Of a DNA stretch of 64,000 nucleotides, positions 1-8,182 are shown in pieces; the stretch's first letter is position 1, and each line of letters begins with the position of its first letter. The notes below the pieces were generated by a model, which was not told where the DNA came from, did not search any database, and saw only the letters and a program-made list of their open reading frames with translations. The translations under genes and the position numbers were made by a program. Origin of the DNA: Halomonas ramblicola (GTDB taxonomy: Bacteria; Pseudomonadota; Gammaproteobacteria; Pseudomonadales; Halomonadaceae); contig NZ_JAUFPL010000028.1 of the NCBI RefSeq assembly GCF_030409215.1, forward strand, positions 124,001 to 188,000, written 5' to 3'.

Positions 1-759
1 GATCCTTCCCTGGCGCTCTCCCTGCCCATGGCCCTGGTGCTGGCCCACCTGGTCGGCGACTTCCTGCTGCAGCCCGGACACTGGGTCGCGGACCGCCTGC
101 GCCATCGCCACCGTTCGCGCCACCTCGCCCAGCATGCGCTGGTGCACGGCGCGCTCGCCTGTGCGGTGCTGGCCGTCGCCAGCCTGACCCTGGCGGCCTC
201 GCCGGGGCTGCCGGCCGCCCTGGCCGGCGGCCTGGCGGTGGCCGCCAGCCACTGGCTGATCGACCTGGGCAAGGCGCACCTAGCCGCCGACCGGCTGCGC
301 TGGTTCCTGCTCGACCAGGCGCTGCACCTGCTGGTGCTGGTCGCCCTATGGCTGCTGTGGATCGGCAGCGCAGCGCCGCTGGTCGCCCTGGGCGAGTGGC
401 TGGTCGCGCCGCGGGTGCTCGGCGTGGCCGTCGCCTACCTGGTGGTGACGCGCCCCCTGTCGCTGGCCATCGCCCTGGTCATGCAGCGCTGGAGCCACCA
501 GCTCGAGGACAAGGACACCCTGGCCCGGGCCGGCGCCCGCATCGGCATGCTGGAACGGGTGGTGGTGCTCACCCTGGTGCTGCTCGACCAGCTCACCGCG
601 GTGGGCTTCCTGCTGGCGGCCAAGTCGGTGCTGCGCTACGGCGACCTGCGCGACTCCCAGGACCGCAAGCTCACCGAATACGTACTACTGGGCACCCTGC
701 TCAGCGTCGCCTCGACGCTGGCGCTGGGGATGGTGATCCGGCTGCTGCTGGCGGGGTGA
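1..759 (+). CDS. DUF3307 family membrane protein (5' end may lie outside the window)
   Basis: An integral membrane protein with about six hydrophobic segments and the N-terminal pattern LAHLVGDFLLQP that is typical of DUF3307 proteins. No biochemical function is established for the family; it is often found beside SatD-like regulators, which cannot be checked here. An ATG lies at 28, but the frame is open back to base 1 and the family usually has about ten residues before the LAHLxGDF motif, so the true start is probably just upstream of the window. The stop is TGA at 757-759. The gene stands alone and faces the GntR regulator gene tail to tail. Confidence 0.75.
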   Translation, partial: DPSLALSLPMALVLAHLVGDFLLQPGHWVADRLRHRHRSRHLAQHALVHGALACAVLAVASLTLAASPGLPAALAGGLAVAASHWLIDLGKAHLAADRLRWFLLDQALHLLVLVALWLLWIGSAAPLVALGEWLVAPRVLGVAVAYLVVTRPLSLAIALVMQRWSHQLEDKDTLARAGARIGMLERVVVLTLVLLDQLTAVGFLLAAKSVLRYGDLRDSQDRKLTEYVLLGTLLSVASTLALGMVIRLLLAG

Positions 760-823
760 GCCGGACGCCCACTGCCCCGGCCCGCCAAGCGTCGGAATCA
801 TGCCTCGAGGTCACGAGGATCGC

Positions 824-1588
824 TTACCCGGCCTCGCCATGTGAGGAGGAAGCCAGCTTTTCCTGGGTGGTGCGGTAGACGCTGTCCAGATGCGTCAGCA
901 TGGCCCTCTCGGCGGCATCCGGATCGCCGCGCTTGAGCGCCTCGACGATGTGCACGTGCTCATGGAAGCTGCGCTCGATGGCGCCCTTCTCCAGCAGGAC
1001 CTGGCGGCGCACGTTGAGGCCGTAGGCATAGAGCTCCTCGGCATAGCCGAGCAGGATCTCGTTGTTGGCATACTCGGAGATGAGCTTGTGGAAGTTCTGG
1101 TCGGAGAGCTGGAAGTGCACCGGCGAGTCGAATAGCCGGCTCTGGGCCTCGATCAGTTTCTCGAGCTTCTGGATGCCCTCGACATCGATGTTGATGGCGG
1201 CACGACGCGCGATCGCCGCCTCGACCACGATACGGCTCTCGAAGACACTGCCGATGTCGAAGCGATTCACCTTGTCGCCACCGTCCGGATGCGAGCGACT
1301 GAATCCCGCCAGCACCTCGTCGCCAGCACGGATCCGGGTCTTGCTGCCATGGGAGACGGAGATCAGGCCATAGGCCGCGAGCTGCGACAGGGCCCCACGC
1401 ACCGTCTCTCGGCTGACCTCGAAGAGTTGCGCCAGCTCACGCTCGCTGGGCAGGACGTCACCGTCCCGCAGGAGGCCGGTCTGAATCATCTCGACCAGCT
1501 TCTCGGTCAGGATGTCCTTCTTCGTCTTGTTCCTCAGCGCCTTCTCGAAGGCGAATGCAGGATTGTCCATAGGGTCCACTCTCGTCAT
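824..1588 (-). CDS. GntR family transcriptional regulator, FadR/FCD subfamily
   Basis: A 254-residue one-component regulator. The N-terminal winged helix (about residues 20-90) has the GntR pattern GDVLPSERELAQLFEVSRETVR. The C-terminal all-helical FCD ligand-binding domain (about 105-245) keeps the D-x-NFH, H-x-HVHIV and HLD elements that bind a metal and an acid ligand in this family. It is divergent from the TRAP/dehydratase operon and almost certainly controls it in response to a sugar acid or its breakdown product; that is inference from position. A perfect inverted repeat five bases before its start codon suggests autoregulation. An alternative ATG lies at 1570; neither start has a strong ribosome site. 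Confidence 0.9.
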   Translation of the reverse strand: MTRVDPMDNPAFAFEKALRNKTKKDILTEKLVEMIQTGLLRDGDVLPSERELAQLFEVSRETVRGALSQLAAYGLISVSHGSKTRIRAGDEVLAGFSRSHPDGGDKVNRFDIGSVFESRIVVEAAIARRAAINIDVEGIQKLEKLIEAQSRLFDSPVHFQLSDQNFHKLISEYANNEILLGYAEELYAYGLNVRRQVLLEKGAIERSFHEHVHIVEALKRGDPDAAERAMLTHLDSVYRTTQEKLASSSHGEAG

Positions 1589-1592
1589 CAGC

Positions 1593-1611
1593 TGGTCTAA
1601 ACGCTAGACCA
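1593..1611. promoter_or_regulatory. Putative GntR operator 1 (inverted repeat TGGTCTA-N5-TAGACCA)
   Basis: A perfect 7-bp inverted repeat with a 5-bp spacer, directly upstream of the regulator start codon. The half site GGTCTA recurs at 1716-1748. FCD-type GntR regulators bind short TGGT/ACCA palindromes, so this is a good autoregulatory operator candidate. A weaker related pattern (AGTCTAAATCGACCAGA) is visible at 1656-1672. Confidence 0.55.
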
Positions 1612-1715
1612 TTTGAACCGCTGGGGCTATACGGCCTCTCCACCCTTTATCCCAAAGTCTAAATCGACCAGATGGGGCTTGACGAATGCCATGCGGGATA
1701 TCTAGATTGTCCCAC

Positions 1716-1748
1716 AACTGGTCTGGTAAACCAACCACTAGACCAGTT
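1716..1748. promoter_or_regulatory. Putative GntR operator 2 in the TRAP operon promoter
   Basis: Nested palindrome: outer arms AACTGGTCT (1716-1724) and AGACCAGTT (1740-1748) are exact reverse complements, and an inner TGGT-AA-ACCA lies at 1724-1733. It ends 35 bases before the dctP start codon, a place where a bound repressor would block transcription or early elongation. Confidence 0.55.
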
Positions 1749-1783
1749 CATCGACCTTCCCACCTAACAACCAGGATCGCACC

Positions 1784-2758
1784 ATGCTCAAGAAACTGAT
1801 CGGATTCTCGACCCTCTCCCTGGCCATCGCGGCCTCCCACGCCCAGGCGGACAAGATCGTCTTCGCCATCGGCGGCACCCCCAACAGCCTGCAGGGGCAG
1901 ACCGCCCAGGAGTTCAGCGACCGCCTCCAGGAGCGCCTCGGCGACGCCCACCAGGTGGAGTACTACCACAGTGGCCAGCTGGGTGACGAACGCCAGCTCA
2001 TCCAGAAGCTGAGGGCGGGCACCGTGGACCTCGCCGCCATCTCCTCGATCATGTCCTCCGTATCCCCCGAATTCGCCCTGTTCGATATGCCGTTCCTGGT
2101 CAAGGATCGCGACCACCTCAAGCGCCTCGACCAGGAAATCATCATGCAGGACCTGGCCCAGAAAGCCGACGAGAAAGGGTTGAACCTCATCTCCACCTGG
2201 GAGAACGGCTTTCGCCACATCACCAACAACGAACACGCAATCGAGACGCCGGAAGACTTGGAAGGGCTGAAGCTCCGCACCCCTCAGAGCGAGTGGCGCA
2301 CCCTGATGTTCGAGACCTGGGGCGCCAACCCGACCCCCATGGCCTTCTCAGAGGTCTTCGTCGCCCTGCAGACGGGGGTGGTCGACGGCCAGGAGAACCC
2401 GCTCAGCAACATCAACGGCGCCAAGTTCCAGGAGGTGCAGGACTACCTCTCGCTCTCCAACCATGTCTACTCGCCGATCTGGCTGACCGCCGGCAAGGGC
2501 GGCTGGGGGAAGCTCCCCGAGGACGTGCGCACCGCCATCACCGAGGTCGCCGCGGAGACCCAGGACTGGGCACTGGCCAAGGGCGCGGAACTCGACGACT
2601 CGCTCCTCGAGGCCATGCGCGGGGAGGGCATGGAGGTCAATCGCGTGGACCGGGATGCCTTCGTCGAGGCCAGCAACCCTGTCTACGCCGAATTCGCCGA
2701 ACAGGTAGAGGGAGGCCAGGAACTCGTCGACCGCGCCATGGCACTGGCCGAGGAGTAA
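1784..2758 (+). CDS. dctP: TRAP transporter solute-binding protein, DctP family
   Basis: Periplasmic substrate-binding subunit of a tripartite ATP-independent transporter, 324 residues, the normal size. A Sec signal peptide (about residues 1-22, cleaved after SHAQA) precedes the DctP fold. Visible family elements are the GTPNSLQGQ N-terminus, the central NNEHAIETPEDLEGLKLRTP segment and FVALQTGVVDGQENPL, which carries part of the acid-binding site. It is the first gene of the operon with dctQ, dctM, a PdxA-like enzyme, a dehydratase and AraD1, so the ligand is probably a sugar acid (aldonate or similar). The exact ligand cannot be read from sequence. Confidence 0.93.
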   Translation: MLKKLIGFSTLSLAIAASHAQADKIVFAIGGTPNSLQGQTAQEFSDRLQERLGDAHQVEYYHSGQLGDERQLIQKLRAGTVDLAAISSIMSSVSPEFALFDMPFLVKDRDHLKRLDQEIIMQDLAQKADEKGLNLISTWENGFRHITNNEHAIETPEDLEGLKLRTPQSEWRTLMFETWGANPTPMAFSEVFVALQTGVVDGQENPLSNINGAKFQEVQDYLSLSNHVYSPIWLTAGKGGWGKLPEDVRTAITEVAAETQDWALAKGAELDDSLLEAMRGEGMEVNRVDRDAFVEASNPVYAEFAEQVEGGQELVDRAMALAEE

Positions 2759-2827
2759 CGCAAGATGTCATCCACCCCGGGCGCCGTCGAGGCGCCCTTC
2801 CCCACGAGATCGCAGGAGGTCCACACC

Positions 2828-3382
2828 ATGAGCTTGCTGGCTCGTGTCAATCTACTGCTGGAACGACTATTGGAGGTGCTGACCGTCTTCCTCCTGCTGG
2901 CATTGACCACCATCGTCATCGCCGCGGTGGGCTTTCGCATGGTGGGCAACTCCTTCTCCTGGTACGACGAGGTCGCCTCCATCGGCCTGGCATGGCTGAG
3001 CTTCTACGGGGCGAACCTGGCCGCCCTCAAGCGGACCCATATGGGCTTTCCCGGCCTGGTCAGCCACGCGCCTGCCGCCCTTCGCGCCACCCTGTTCATC
3101 CTCTCGGAAGTCATCGTGATCGGCTTCTTCCTGGTCATTGCCTACTACGGCTACCGCGTCCTCGACATCCTCGCCTGGGACAGCCTGGTAACGCTGCCGT
3201 GGATAGGGCTGGACGTCACCCAATCAGTGATCCCGATCAGCGCCGTGCTGTTCATCCTCTGTGAACTGCTCAGCCTGCCCATGGCCTGGCGCAAGATGCG
3301 TAGCGGCGTCCACAGCGAAAAAGAAGAGATCGAGGCCGCCATCCGGCAAGCCGAGGAAGACCTCAAGGAGCACCGCGCATGA
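2828..3382 (+). CDS. dctQ: TRAP transporter small permease, DctQ family
   Basis: A 184-residue small membrane subunit with four predicted membrane helices, which pairs with the large permease DctM. The ATG at 2828 is chosen over the in-frame ATG at 2765 because AGGAGG stands 9 bases before it and the hydrophobic first helix starts right after MSLLARVN. The family element WYDEVASIGLAWLSFYGA is present. Its stop overlaps the dctM start by 4 bases (ATGA), so the two permease genes are translationally coupled. Confidence 0.92.
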   Translation: MSLLARVNLLLERLLEVLTVFLLLALTTIVIAAVGFRMVGNSFSWYDEVASIGLAWLSFYGANLAALKRTHMGFPGLVSHAPAALRATLFILSEVIVIGFFLVIAYYGYRVLDILAWDSLVTLPWIGLDVTQSVIPISAVLFILCELLSLPMAWRKMRSGVHSEKEEIEAAIRQAEEDLKEHRA

Positions 3383-4659
3383 CTCTCCTGATCATCATCG
3401 CCGCCCTCTTCGCCCTGGTATTGATCAACGTGCCGATCGCCGTGGCCATCGGCGTGGTGGGCGTAGTCGGCGTCTACCTCAACATGGGGGCCGATGCCCT
3501 GATAAACGTGCCGCTGACGCTATTCAACGGTGCCACCAAGTTCCCCCTGATCGCTATTCCTCTCTTTATTTTCGCCGGGGCGCTGATGAACACCTCGGGC
3601 ATTTCCATCCGCCTGATCAACCTGGTCACCGCCATCGTCGGCTTCGTGCGCGGCGGGTTGGCGATGGTCAATGTCGGGGTGTCGCTGTTCTTCGCCGAGA
3701 TCTCGGGTTCGGCCGTCGCGGACGTCGCAGCTACCGGCTCGGTGCTGATCCCGGAGATGAAGCGGCGCAAGTACAACCCGAATTTCACTGCCGCCATCAC
3801 CTCCTCCTCGGCCTCGCTGGCGATCATCATCCCGCCGTCGCTGTCGATGATCCTCTACGGCGCCATCGCCGACACTTCCATCGTCAAGCTCTTCGTCGCC
3901 GGCATCGTGCCCGGGCTGATCGGCGCTGCTGGTCTGGCCGGCGCCTGCTACTACTATGCGGTGAAGTATGACCTGCCCCGCGAGGATTCCTTCTCGCTGG
4001 CCACCCTGCGCAAGGCCTTCAGGGAAGCCTTCTGGGCCTTGACCCTGCCGGTGATCATCCTGGGCGGGATCTTCGGTGGCTTCGTCACCGCCACCGAGGG
4101 TGCCGGCATCGCCGTGCTGGCCGCCCTGCTGATCGGGGGCCTCGTCTACCGCGAGCTGAACTTGAAGATCCTCTATCGCGCGGTGATCGAGGGGGTCATC
4201 CAGACCGCCGTGGTGATGCTGCTGGTCGCCACTTCTGCCGTACTCGGTCTCTTCCTGACCGAGATGCAGCTCCCCCAGCAGCTGGCCAGCGAAATCACCG
4301 CGATCACCGAGAATCCGATCCTGGTGCTGGCGCTGCTGAACATCCTGCTGCTGCTGCTCGGCATGTTCCTGCACGGCGCTGCCGCCATCATCCTGGTCGT
4401 GCCCATCGTGATGCCCCTGGTGCACCAGATCGGTATCGACCCGATCCACTTCGGCCTGATCCTCACCCTCAACCTGGCCATCGGCCAGCAGACGCCGCCG
4501 GTCGCCTCGGTGCTGGCCACGTCCTGCTCCATTGCCAAGACCGACATGTGGGAAACCACCAAGACCAACCTGCCGATGATCCTGGTGCTGTTCGTGGTGC
4601 TGATGCTGGTCACCTATGTCCCGGCCATCCCCATGACGCTGGTCAACCTCTTCTATTGA
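3379..4659 (+). CDS. dctM: TRAP transporter large permease, DctM family
   Basis: A 426-residue sodium-coupled permease with about 12 hydrophobic segments, the full DctM length. Family features include PIAVAIGVVGVVG near the N-terminus, FAEISGSAVADVAATGSVLIP with its conserved small and polar residues, the SLAIIIPPSLSMILYG helix, and the late IGQQTPPVASVLATSC motif. It forms the import channel with DctQ and is fed by the upstream binding protein. Thirteen bases separate it from the PdxA-like gene, so one transcript is expected. Confidence 0.95.
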   Translation: MTLLIIIAALFALVLINVPIAVAIGVVGVVGVYLNMGADALINVPLTLFNGATKFPLIAIPLFIFAGALMNTSGISIRLINLVTAIVGFVRGGLAMVNVGVSLFFAEISGSAVADVAATGSVLIPEMKRRKYNPNFTAAITSSSASLAIIIPPSLSMILYGAIADTSIVKLFVAGIVPGLIGAAGLAGACYYYAVKYDLPREDSFSLATLRKAFREAFWALTLPVIILGGIFGGFVTATEGAGIAVLAALLIGGLVYRELNLKILYRAVIEGVIQTAVVMLLVATSAVLGLFLTEMQLPQQLASEITAITENPILVLALLNILLLLLGMFLHGAAAIILVVPIVMPLVHQIGIDPIHFGLILTLNLAIGQQTPPVASVLATSCSIAKTDMWETTKTNLPMILVLFVVLMLVTYVPAIPMTLVNLFY

Positions 4660-4672
4660 TACGGAGCCCTCA

Positions 4673-5704
4673 ATGACCGATTCACGCCCCCTTATCGCCG
4701 TCACCCTGGGTGACCCCGCCGGCATCGGCCCGGAGCTGATCGCCCGGCTCTTCGCCGAAACGCCCCTGTTCGAGAACGTGCACACGGTACTGGTCGGGGA
4801 CCGCTGGGTATGGCAGGAAGGCCAGCGGGTGGCCGGCCAGCCCCATGAGCTGCCCGAGGTCGCCGACTTCGCCGACGCCCGCCGGCATGACGGCCCGGTC
4901 TTCCTGCCGGTCGATAGCGTCACCGAGGGTGCCGTCGACTACGCCGAGGAGACCGCGGCCGGCGGCGCCTCCGTGCTCTCGGTCCTGGCGCGCTGCCTGG
5001 ATGCCGCCCAGGCCGGCGAGGTCGACGCCATCTGCTTCGCCCCGCTCAACAAGTTCTCGATGAAGAAGGGCGGCCTTCAGCATGAGGACGAGCTGCACTT
5101 CTTCGCCGAGAAGCTCGGGGTGAGGGGGTACTTCTGCGAGTTCAATACCCTGGGGAACCTCTGGACCTCGCGCATCTCGTCGCACATCCCGCTCAAGGAC
5201 GCCGCGAGCTACGTGACCGAGGAGCGCATCGTCGCCGCCAGCCGGCTGATCCACGACTCGCTGAAGCTGGCCGGCATCGAGGCACCGCGTGTCGCCGTGG
5301 CGGCCTTCAACCCCCATGGCGGGGAAGGCGGCACCTGCGGACGTGAGGAGATCGAGGTCATCGAGCCCGCCGTCAAGGCGTGCCGGGCCGAGGGCTACCC
5401 CGTCGAGGGCCCCTTCCCCGCCGACACCATCTTCCTCAAGGCCCGCGACGGCGACTACGACGCCATCGTGACCATGTACCACGACCAGGGACAGATCGCG
5501 ATCAAGCTGATGGGCTTCAAGCAGGGCGTCACGGTGCAGGGCGGCCTGCCGATTCCCATTTCCACTCCGGCCCACGGCACCGCCTTCGACATTGCCGGCC
5601 AGGGCAAGGCCGACGTGGGCCCGACCCGCAACGCCTTCACCATCGCCTGCCGCATGGGCGAGAACCTGAGACGCCAGCGTCTCGCGACCGCCACCAGTGC
5701 CTGA
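4673..5704 (+). CDS. Divergent PdxA-like dehydrogenase (acid-sugar catabolism, not pyridoxine synthesis)
   Basis: A 343-residue member of the PdxA family, NAD-dependent dehydrogenase/decarboxylases with a divalent metal. The start VTLGDPAGIGPEL is canonical, and three metal histidines are kept: H171 (SSHIPL), H215 (NPHGG) and H270 (YHDQGQ). Residues that bind substrate in E. coli PdxA are changed: the H-T pair becomes E-L in HEDELHFF (about 140-141), Asn283 corresponds to T287 and Arg292 to I296, while the Lys is kept at K278. This points to a substrate without the usual phosphate. Known catabolic homologues (PdxA2) act on phosphorylated D-threonate or D-erythronate with a DUF1537 kinase, which is absent here. 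Its role in this operon is open. Confidence 0.8.
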   Translation: MTDSRPLIAVTLGDPAGIGPELIARLFAETPLFENVHTVLVGDRWVWQEGQRVAGQPHELPEVADFADARRHDGPVFLPVDSVTEGAVDYAEETAAGGASVLSVLARCLDAAQAGEVDAICFAPLNKFSMKKGGLQHEDELHFFAEKLGVRGYFCEFNTLGNLWTSRISSHIPLKDAASYVTEERIVAASRLIHDSLKLAGIEAPRVAVAAFNPHGGEGGTCGREEIEVIEPAVKACRAEGYPVEGPFPADTIFLKARDGDYDAIVTMYHDQGQIAIKLMGFKQGVTVQGGLPIPISTPAHGTAFDIAGQGKADVGPTRNAFTIACRMGENLRRQRLATATSA

Positions 5705-5734
5705 CGACACCACTTTTACAAGGAACCACGACAC

Positions 5735-6907
5735 ATGAAGATCACACAGGTCAGAGCCCGCGTCTTCGAATGGAAGGGCCACACCGTACCGGCGCAGCCC
5801 CACTTCTGCTCCAACGCCATGGATGAGCTCTGGGACAAGAGCGACTCCATGGGCACCTTCCGCTTCCACGGTTGGACCACGGTCGAGATCGAAACCGATA
5901 CCGGCCTGGTCGGCCTCGGCAACGTGGCCCTCGCCCCGCGCATCGCCAAGGCGATCATCGACCAGTACCTGGCCCCGCTGGTGATCGGCCAGGACCCCTT
6001 CGACTACGAGTACCTGTGGCAACGCATGTACCGCGCCACCCACGCCTGGGGGCGCAAGGGCATCGGCATGGCGGCGATCTCCGGGGTCGATATCGCCATC
6101 TGGGACGTCATGGGCAAGGCGGTGAACCAGCCGGTGTTCAAGCTGCTCGGCGGGCGCACCAAGGAGAAGATCCCCTGCTACGCCTCCAAGCTCTACCGCA
6201 CCGACCTGAAATCCATGCAGGAGGAGGCCCAGACCTACCTCGACCAGGGCTTCACGGCGATGAAGATGCGCTTCGGCTATGGCCCCAAGGACGGCCCCGC
6301 CGGCATGCGCGAGAACCTCAACAGTGTCGCCGCGGTGCGCGAGGTGATCGGCGAGGACATCGACCTGATGCTCGAGTGCTACATGGGCTGGAACCTGGAG
6401 TACGCCAAGCGCATGCTGCCCCGGCTCGAGCGCTTCCAGCCACGCTGGCTGGAGGAGCCGGTGCTCGCCGACGACATCGACGGCTACGCGGAACTGAACC
6501 GGCTGACCAGCATCCCGATCTCCGGCGGCGAGCATGAGTTCACCCACTACGGCTTCCGCCAGTTGCTCGAGAAGCGTGCCATCTCGGTCATCCAGTACGA
6601 CACCAACCGGGTCGGCGGCATCACCGCCGCGCGCAAGATCAACGCCATCGCCGAGTCGTTCAGCGTGCCGGTGATCCCCCACGCCGGGCAGATGCACAAC
6701 TACCACCTGACCATGTCGACCCTGGCCTCGCCGATGTCGGAATTCTTCCCGGTCCACGACGTGGAGATCGGCAACGAGCTCTTCTACTACCTGTTCAAGG
6801 GGGACCCCGAGCCGGAGAAAGGCTTCATCGACCTCGACGACGACGAACCGGGTCTCGGCCTGTCGCTCAACGAGGACTACTTCGACCAGTTCCATATCAT
6901 CGAGTGA
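5735..6907 (+). CDS. Enolase-superfamily sugar-acid dehydratase (mandelate racemase/RhmD-like)
   Basis: A 390-residue enzyme of the mandelate racemase/muconate lactonizing group, expected to abstract the alpha proton of an aldonate and eliminate water, giving a 2-keto-3-deoxy acid. The capping domain spans about residues 1-125 and the barrel 140-350. Metal ligands are E214 ([10 protein letters not shown]), E240 (WLEEP) and E266 (SGGEHE); D289 and H316 (VIPHAGQ) are spaced 27 apart, as in the His-Asp dyad of L-rhamnonate dehydratase. K177-M-R179 sits at the second strand. Overall it reads closest to the rhamnonate/lyxonate/arabinonate dehydratase branches, but the substrate cannot be assigned. 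The AraD1 gene follows after 8 bases. Confidence 0.88.
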   Translation: MKITQVRARVFEWKGHTVPAQPHFCSNAMDELWDKSDSMGTFRFHGWTTVEIETDTGLVGLGNVALAPRIAKAIIDQYLAPLVIGQDPFDYEYLWQRMYRATHAWGRKGIGMAAISGVDIAIWDVMGKAVNQPVFKLLGGRTKEKIPCYASKLYRTDLKSMQEEAQTYLDQGFTAMKMRFGYGPKDGPAGMRENLNSVAAVREVIGEDIDLMLECYMGWNLEYAKRMLPRLERFQPRWLEEPVLADDIDGYAELNRLTSIPISGGEHEFTHYGFRQLLEKRAISVIQYDTNRVGGITAARKINAIAESFSVPVIPHAGQMHNYHLTMSTLASPMSEFFPVHDVEIGNELFYYLFKGDPEPEKGFIDLDDDEPGLGLSLNEDYFDQFHIIE

Positions 6908-6915
6908 GGCCGGCC

Positions 6916-7908
6916 ATGCGACTGATCCAGTATCTCGAGGAAGGGCAGCCGCGTGCTGCCCTGGTAGAGAACCACGACGCCGTGCGACCGATTCGTCTCG
7001 ATGGCGGCACCTACGCCCTGGCGCGCCTGGCCATCGCCAGCGAGCAGTCCCTGTCGGCGGTGATCGAGGTGCGGCTCGATGAGGAGCTGATCGACTATCA
7101 GCAACTCGTCGACGAGAAGCGCCTGCTGCCGCCGCTGACCCATCCCGACCCGGCCCACTGCCTGGTCACCGGCACCGGCCTGACCCACCTGGGCAGCGCC
7201 GACACCCGCTCGGCGATGCATGCCAAGACCCAGGTCAGCGAGGCCGAGTTGACCGATTCCATGCGCATGTTCCAGCTGGGCGTGGAGGGCGGCAAGCCGG
7301 CCCCCGGCCAGGTGGGCGCCCAGCCGGAGTGGTTCTACAAGGGCGACGGCGACTGTGTGGTGGCCCCCGAGGCGGCGCTGCCCTCGCCGGCCTTTGCCGA
7401 GGACGCCGGCGAGGAGCCGGAGCTCGCCGGGCTCTATGTGATCGGCGACGACGGCACCCCCTGGCGGGTCGGTTACGCCATCGGCAACGAGTTCTCCGAC
7501 CATGTCACCGAGCGCTTCAACTACCTGTGGCTGGCCCACTCCAAGTTGCGCGCCTGCAGCTTCGGCCCGGAGCTGCTGGTGGGCGAGCCACCCGCGCACC
7601 TGGAAGGCACCAGCCGTATCGTGCGCGACGGCGAGACCCTGTGGGAGAAGCCGTTCCTCACCGGCGAGGCCAACATGGCCCACAGCCTGGCCAACCTCGA
7701 GCACCACCACTTCAAGTACCCCGGCTTCCGGCGTCCCGGCGACGTCCACGTACACTTCTTCGGCACCGCGACCCTGAGCTTCGCCGACGGCATCCAGCCC
7801 CGCGACGGCGACCGCTTCGAGATCGCCCTGGCGGCATTCGGCCGGCCGCTGCGCAATCCGTTGCGCGTCGCGTCGCGCCCTCTCGCCACCGACGTCAAGT
7901 CACTCTGA
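6916..7908 (+). CDS. AraD1/GguC-like 2-keto-3-deoxy-acid dehydratase, FAH superfamily
   Basis: A 330-residue fumarylacetoacetate-hydrolase-fold protein of the AraD1/GguC group. Members dehydrate 2-keto-3-deoxy-pentonates such as 2-keto-3-deoxy-L-arabinonate to alpha-ketoglutarate semialdehyde. Visible features are TGTGLTHLGSADTRSAM (about 87-103), a metal-site region around EPELAGLYVIGDDG, and the IGNEFSDHVTE segment. ATG 6916 is preferred over GTG 6904 because GTGAGG stands 5 bases in front. It fits directly downstream of the dehydratase step. A MITE-like element begins 8 bases after its stop, and the next enzyme of the pathway is reduced to a 27-codon stub. Confidence 0.85.
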   Translation: MRLIQYLEEGQPRAALVENHDAVRPIRLDGGTYALARLAIASEQSLSAVIEVRLDEELIDYQQLVDEKRLLPPLTHPDPAHCLVTGTGLTHLGSADTRSAMHAKTQVSEAELTDSMRMFQLGVEGGKPAPGQVGAQPEWFYKGDGDCVVAPEAALPSPAFAEDAGEEPELAGLYVIGDDGTPWRVGYAIGNEFSDHVTERFNYLWLAHSKLRACSFGPELLVGEPPAHLEGTSRIVRDGETLWEKPFLTGEANMAHSLANLEHHHFKYPGFRRPGDVHVHFFGTATLSFADGIQPRDGDRFEIALAAFGRPLRNPLRVASRPLATDVKSL

Positions 7909-7916
7909 CCTTCTGG

Positions 7917-8164
7917 TAGGGCTATCGCAGTTGCCGACAGCGAGGGGCGCCGGGGACAAGCCGAAGAGGAGGTCCTACGCCAGGGGTGAGGAGGATCCCT
8001 CCGAACGGGTTGGCCATGGATGGCCAACCCCGGCCCTGCAAGCGGAGCAGGATGCGAGAGCGAAGCAGGGCGTCGGTAGCGCCCAAGGAGGGGTTCACAG
8101 CGCCTCCTCGCAGGCTTGTCGCCGGATCAGCCCCGAGCGATGGAAGCTATCTGCGATAGCCCTG
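7917..8164. mobile_element. MITE-like element with 13-bp terminal inverted repeats and 10-bp direct repeats
   Basis: A 248-bp non-coding element. AGGGCTATCGCAG at 7918-7930 is the exact reverse complement of CTGCGATAGCCCT at 8151-8163. The inverted similarity continues inward with gaps (GGGACAAGCCGAAGAGGAGG near 7953 against CCTCCTCGCAGGCTTGTCGCC near 8104). GACCTTCTGG is directly repeated at 7907-7916 and 8165-8174, as expected for a target-site duplication. Removing the element and one repeat copy restores a normal junction: araD1 stop, CTTCTGGAGG ribosome site, ATG of the next gene. No transposase is encoded, so it would need one in trans. It accounts for nearly all of the 274 bases between araD1 and the next start codon. 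Confidence 0.8.
8007..8030. repeat. 11-bp perfect hairpin inside the MITE-like element
   Basis: GGGTTGGCCAT and ATGGCCAACCC are separated by GG and lie at 8007-8017 and 8020-8030. There is no T-run after either arm, so it is a structural part of the element rather than an intrinsic terminator. Confidence 0.7.
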
Positions 8165-8182
8165 GACCTTCTGGAGGACCGC

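Noticed and set aside
4682-6895. Long open frame (over 700 codons) antisense to the PdxA-like and dehydratase genes
   Set aside because: It runs opposite to two well-conserved enzyme genes and has the composition of a high-GC shadow frame; no domain is recognisable.
8007-8030. Intrinsic terminator of the sugar-acid operon
   Set aside because: Hairpin without T-run and inside the MITE-like element, which is a recent insertion.
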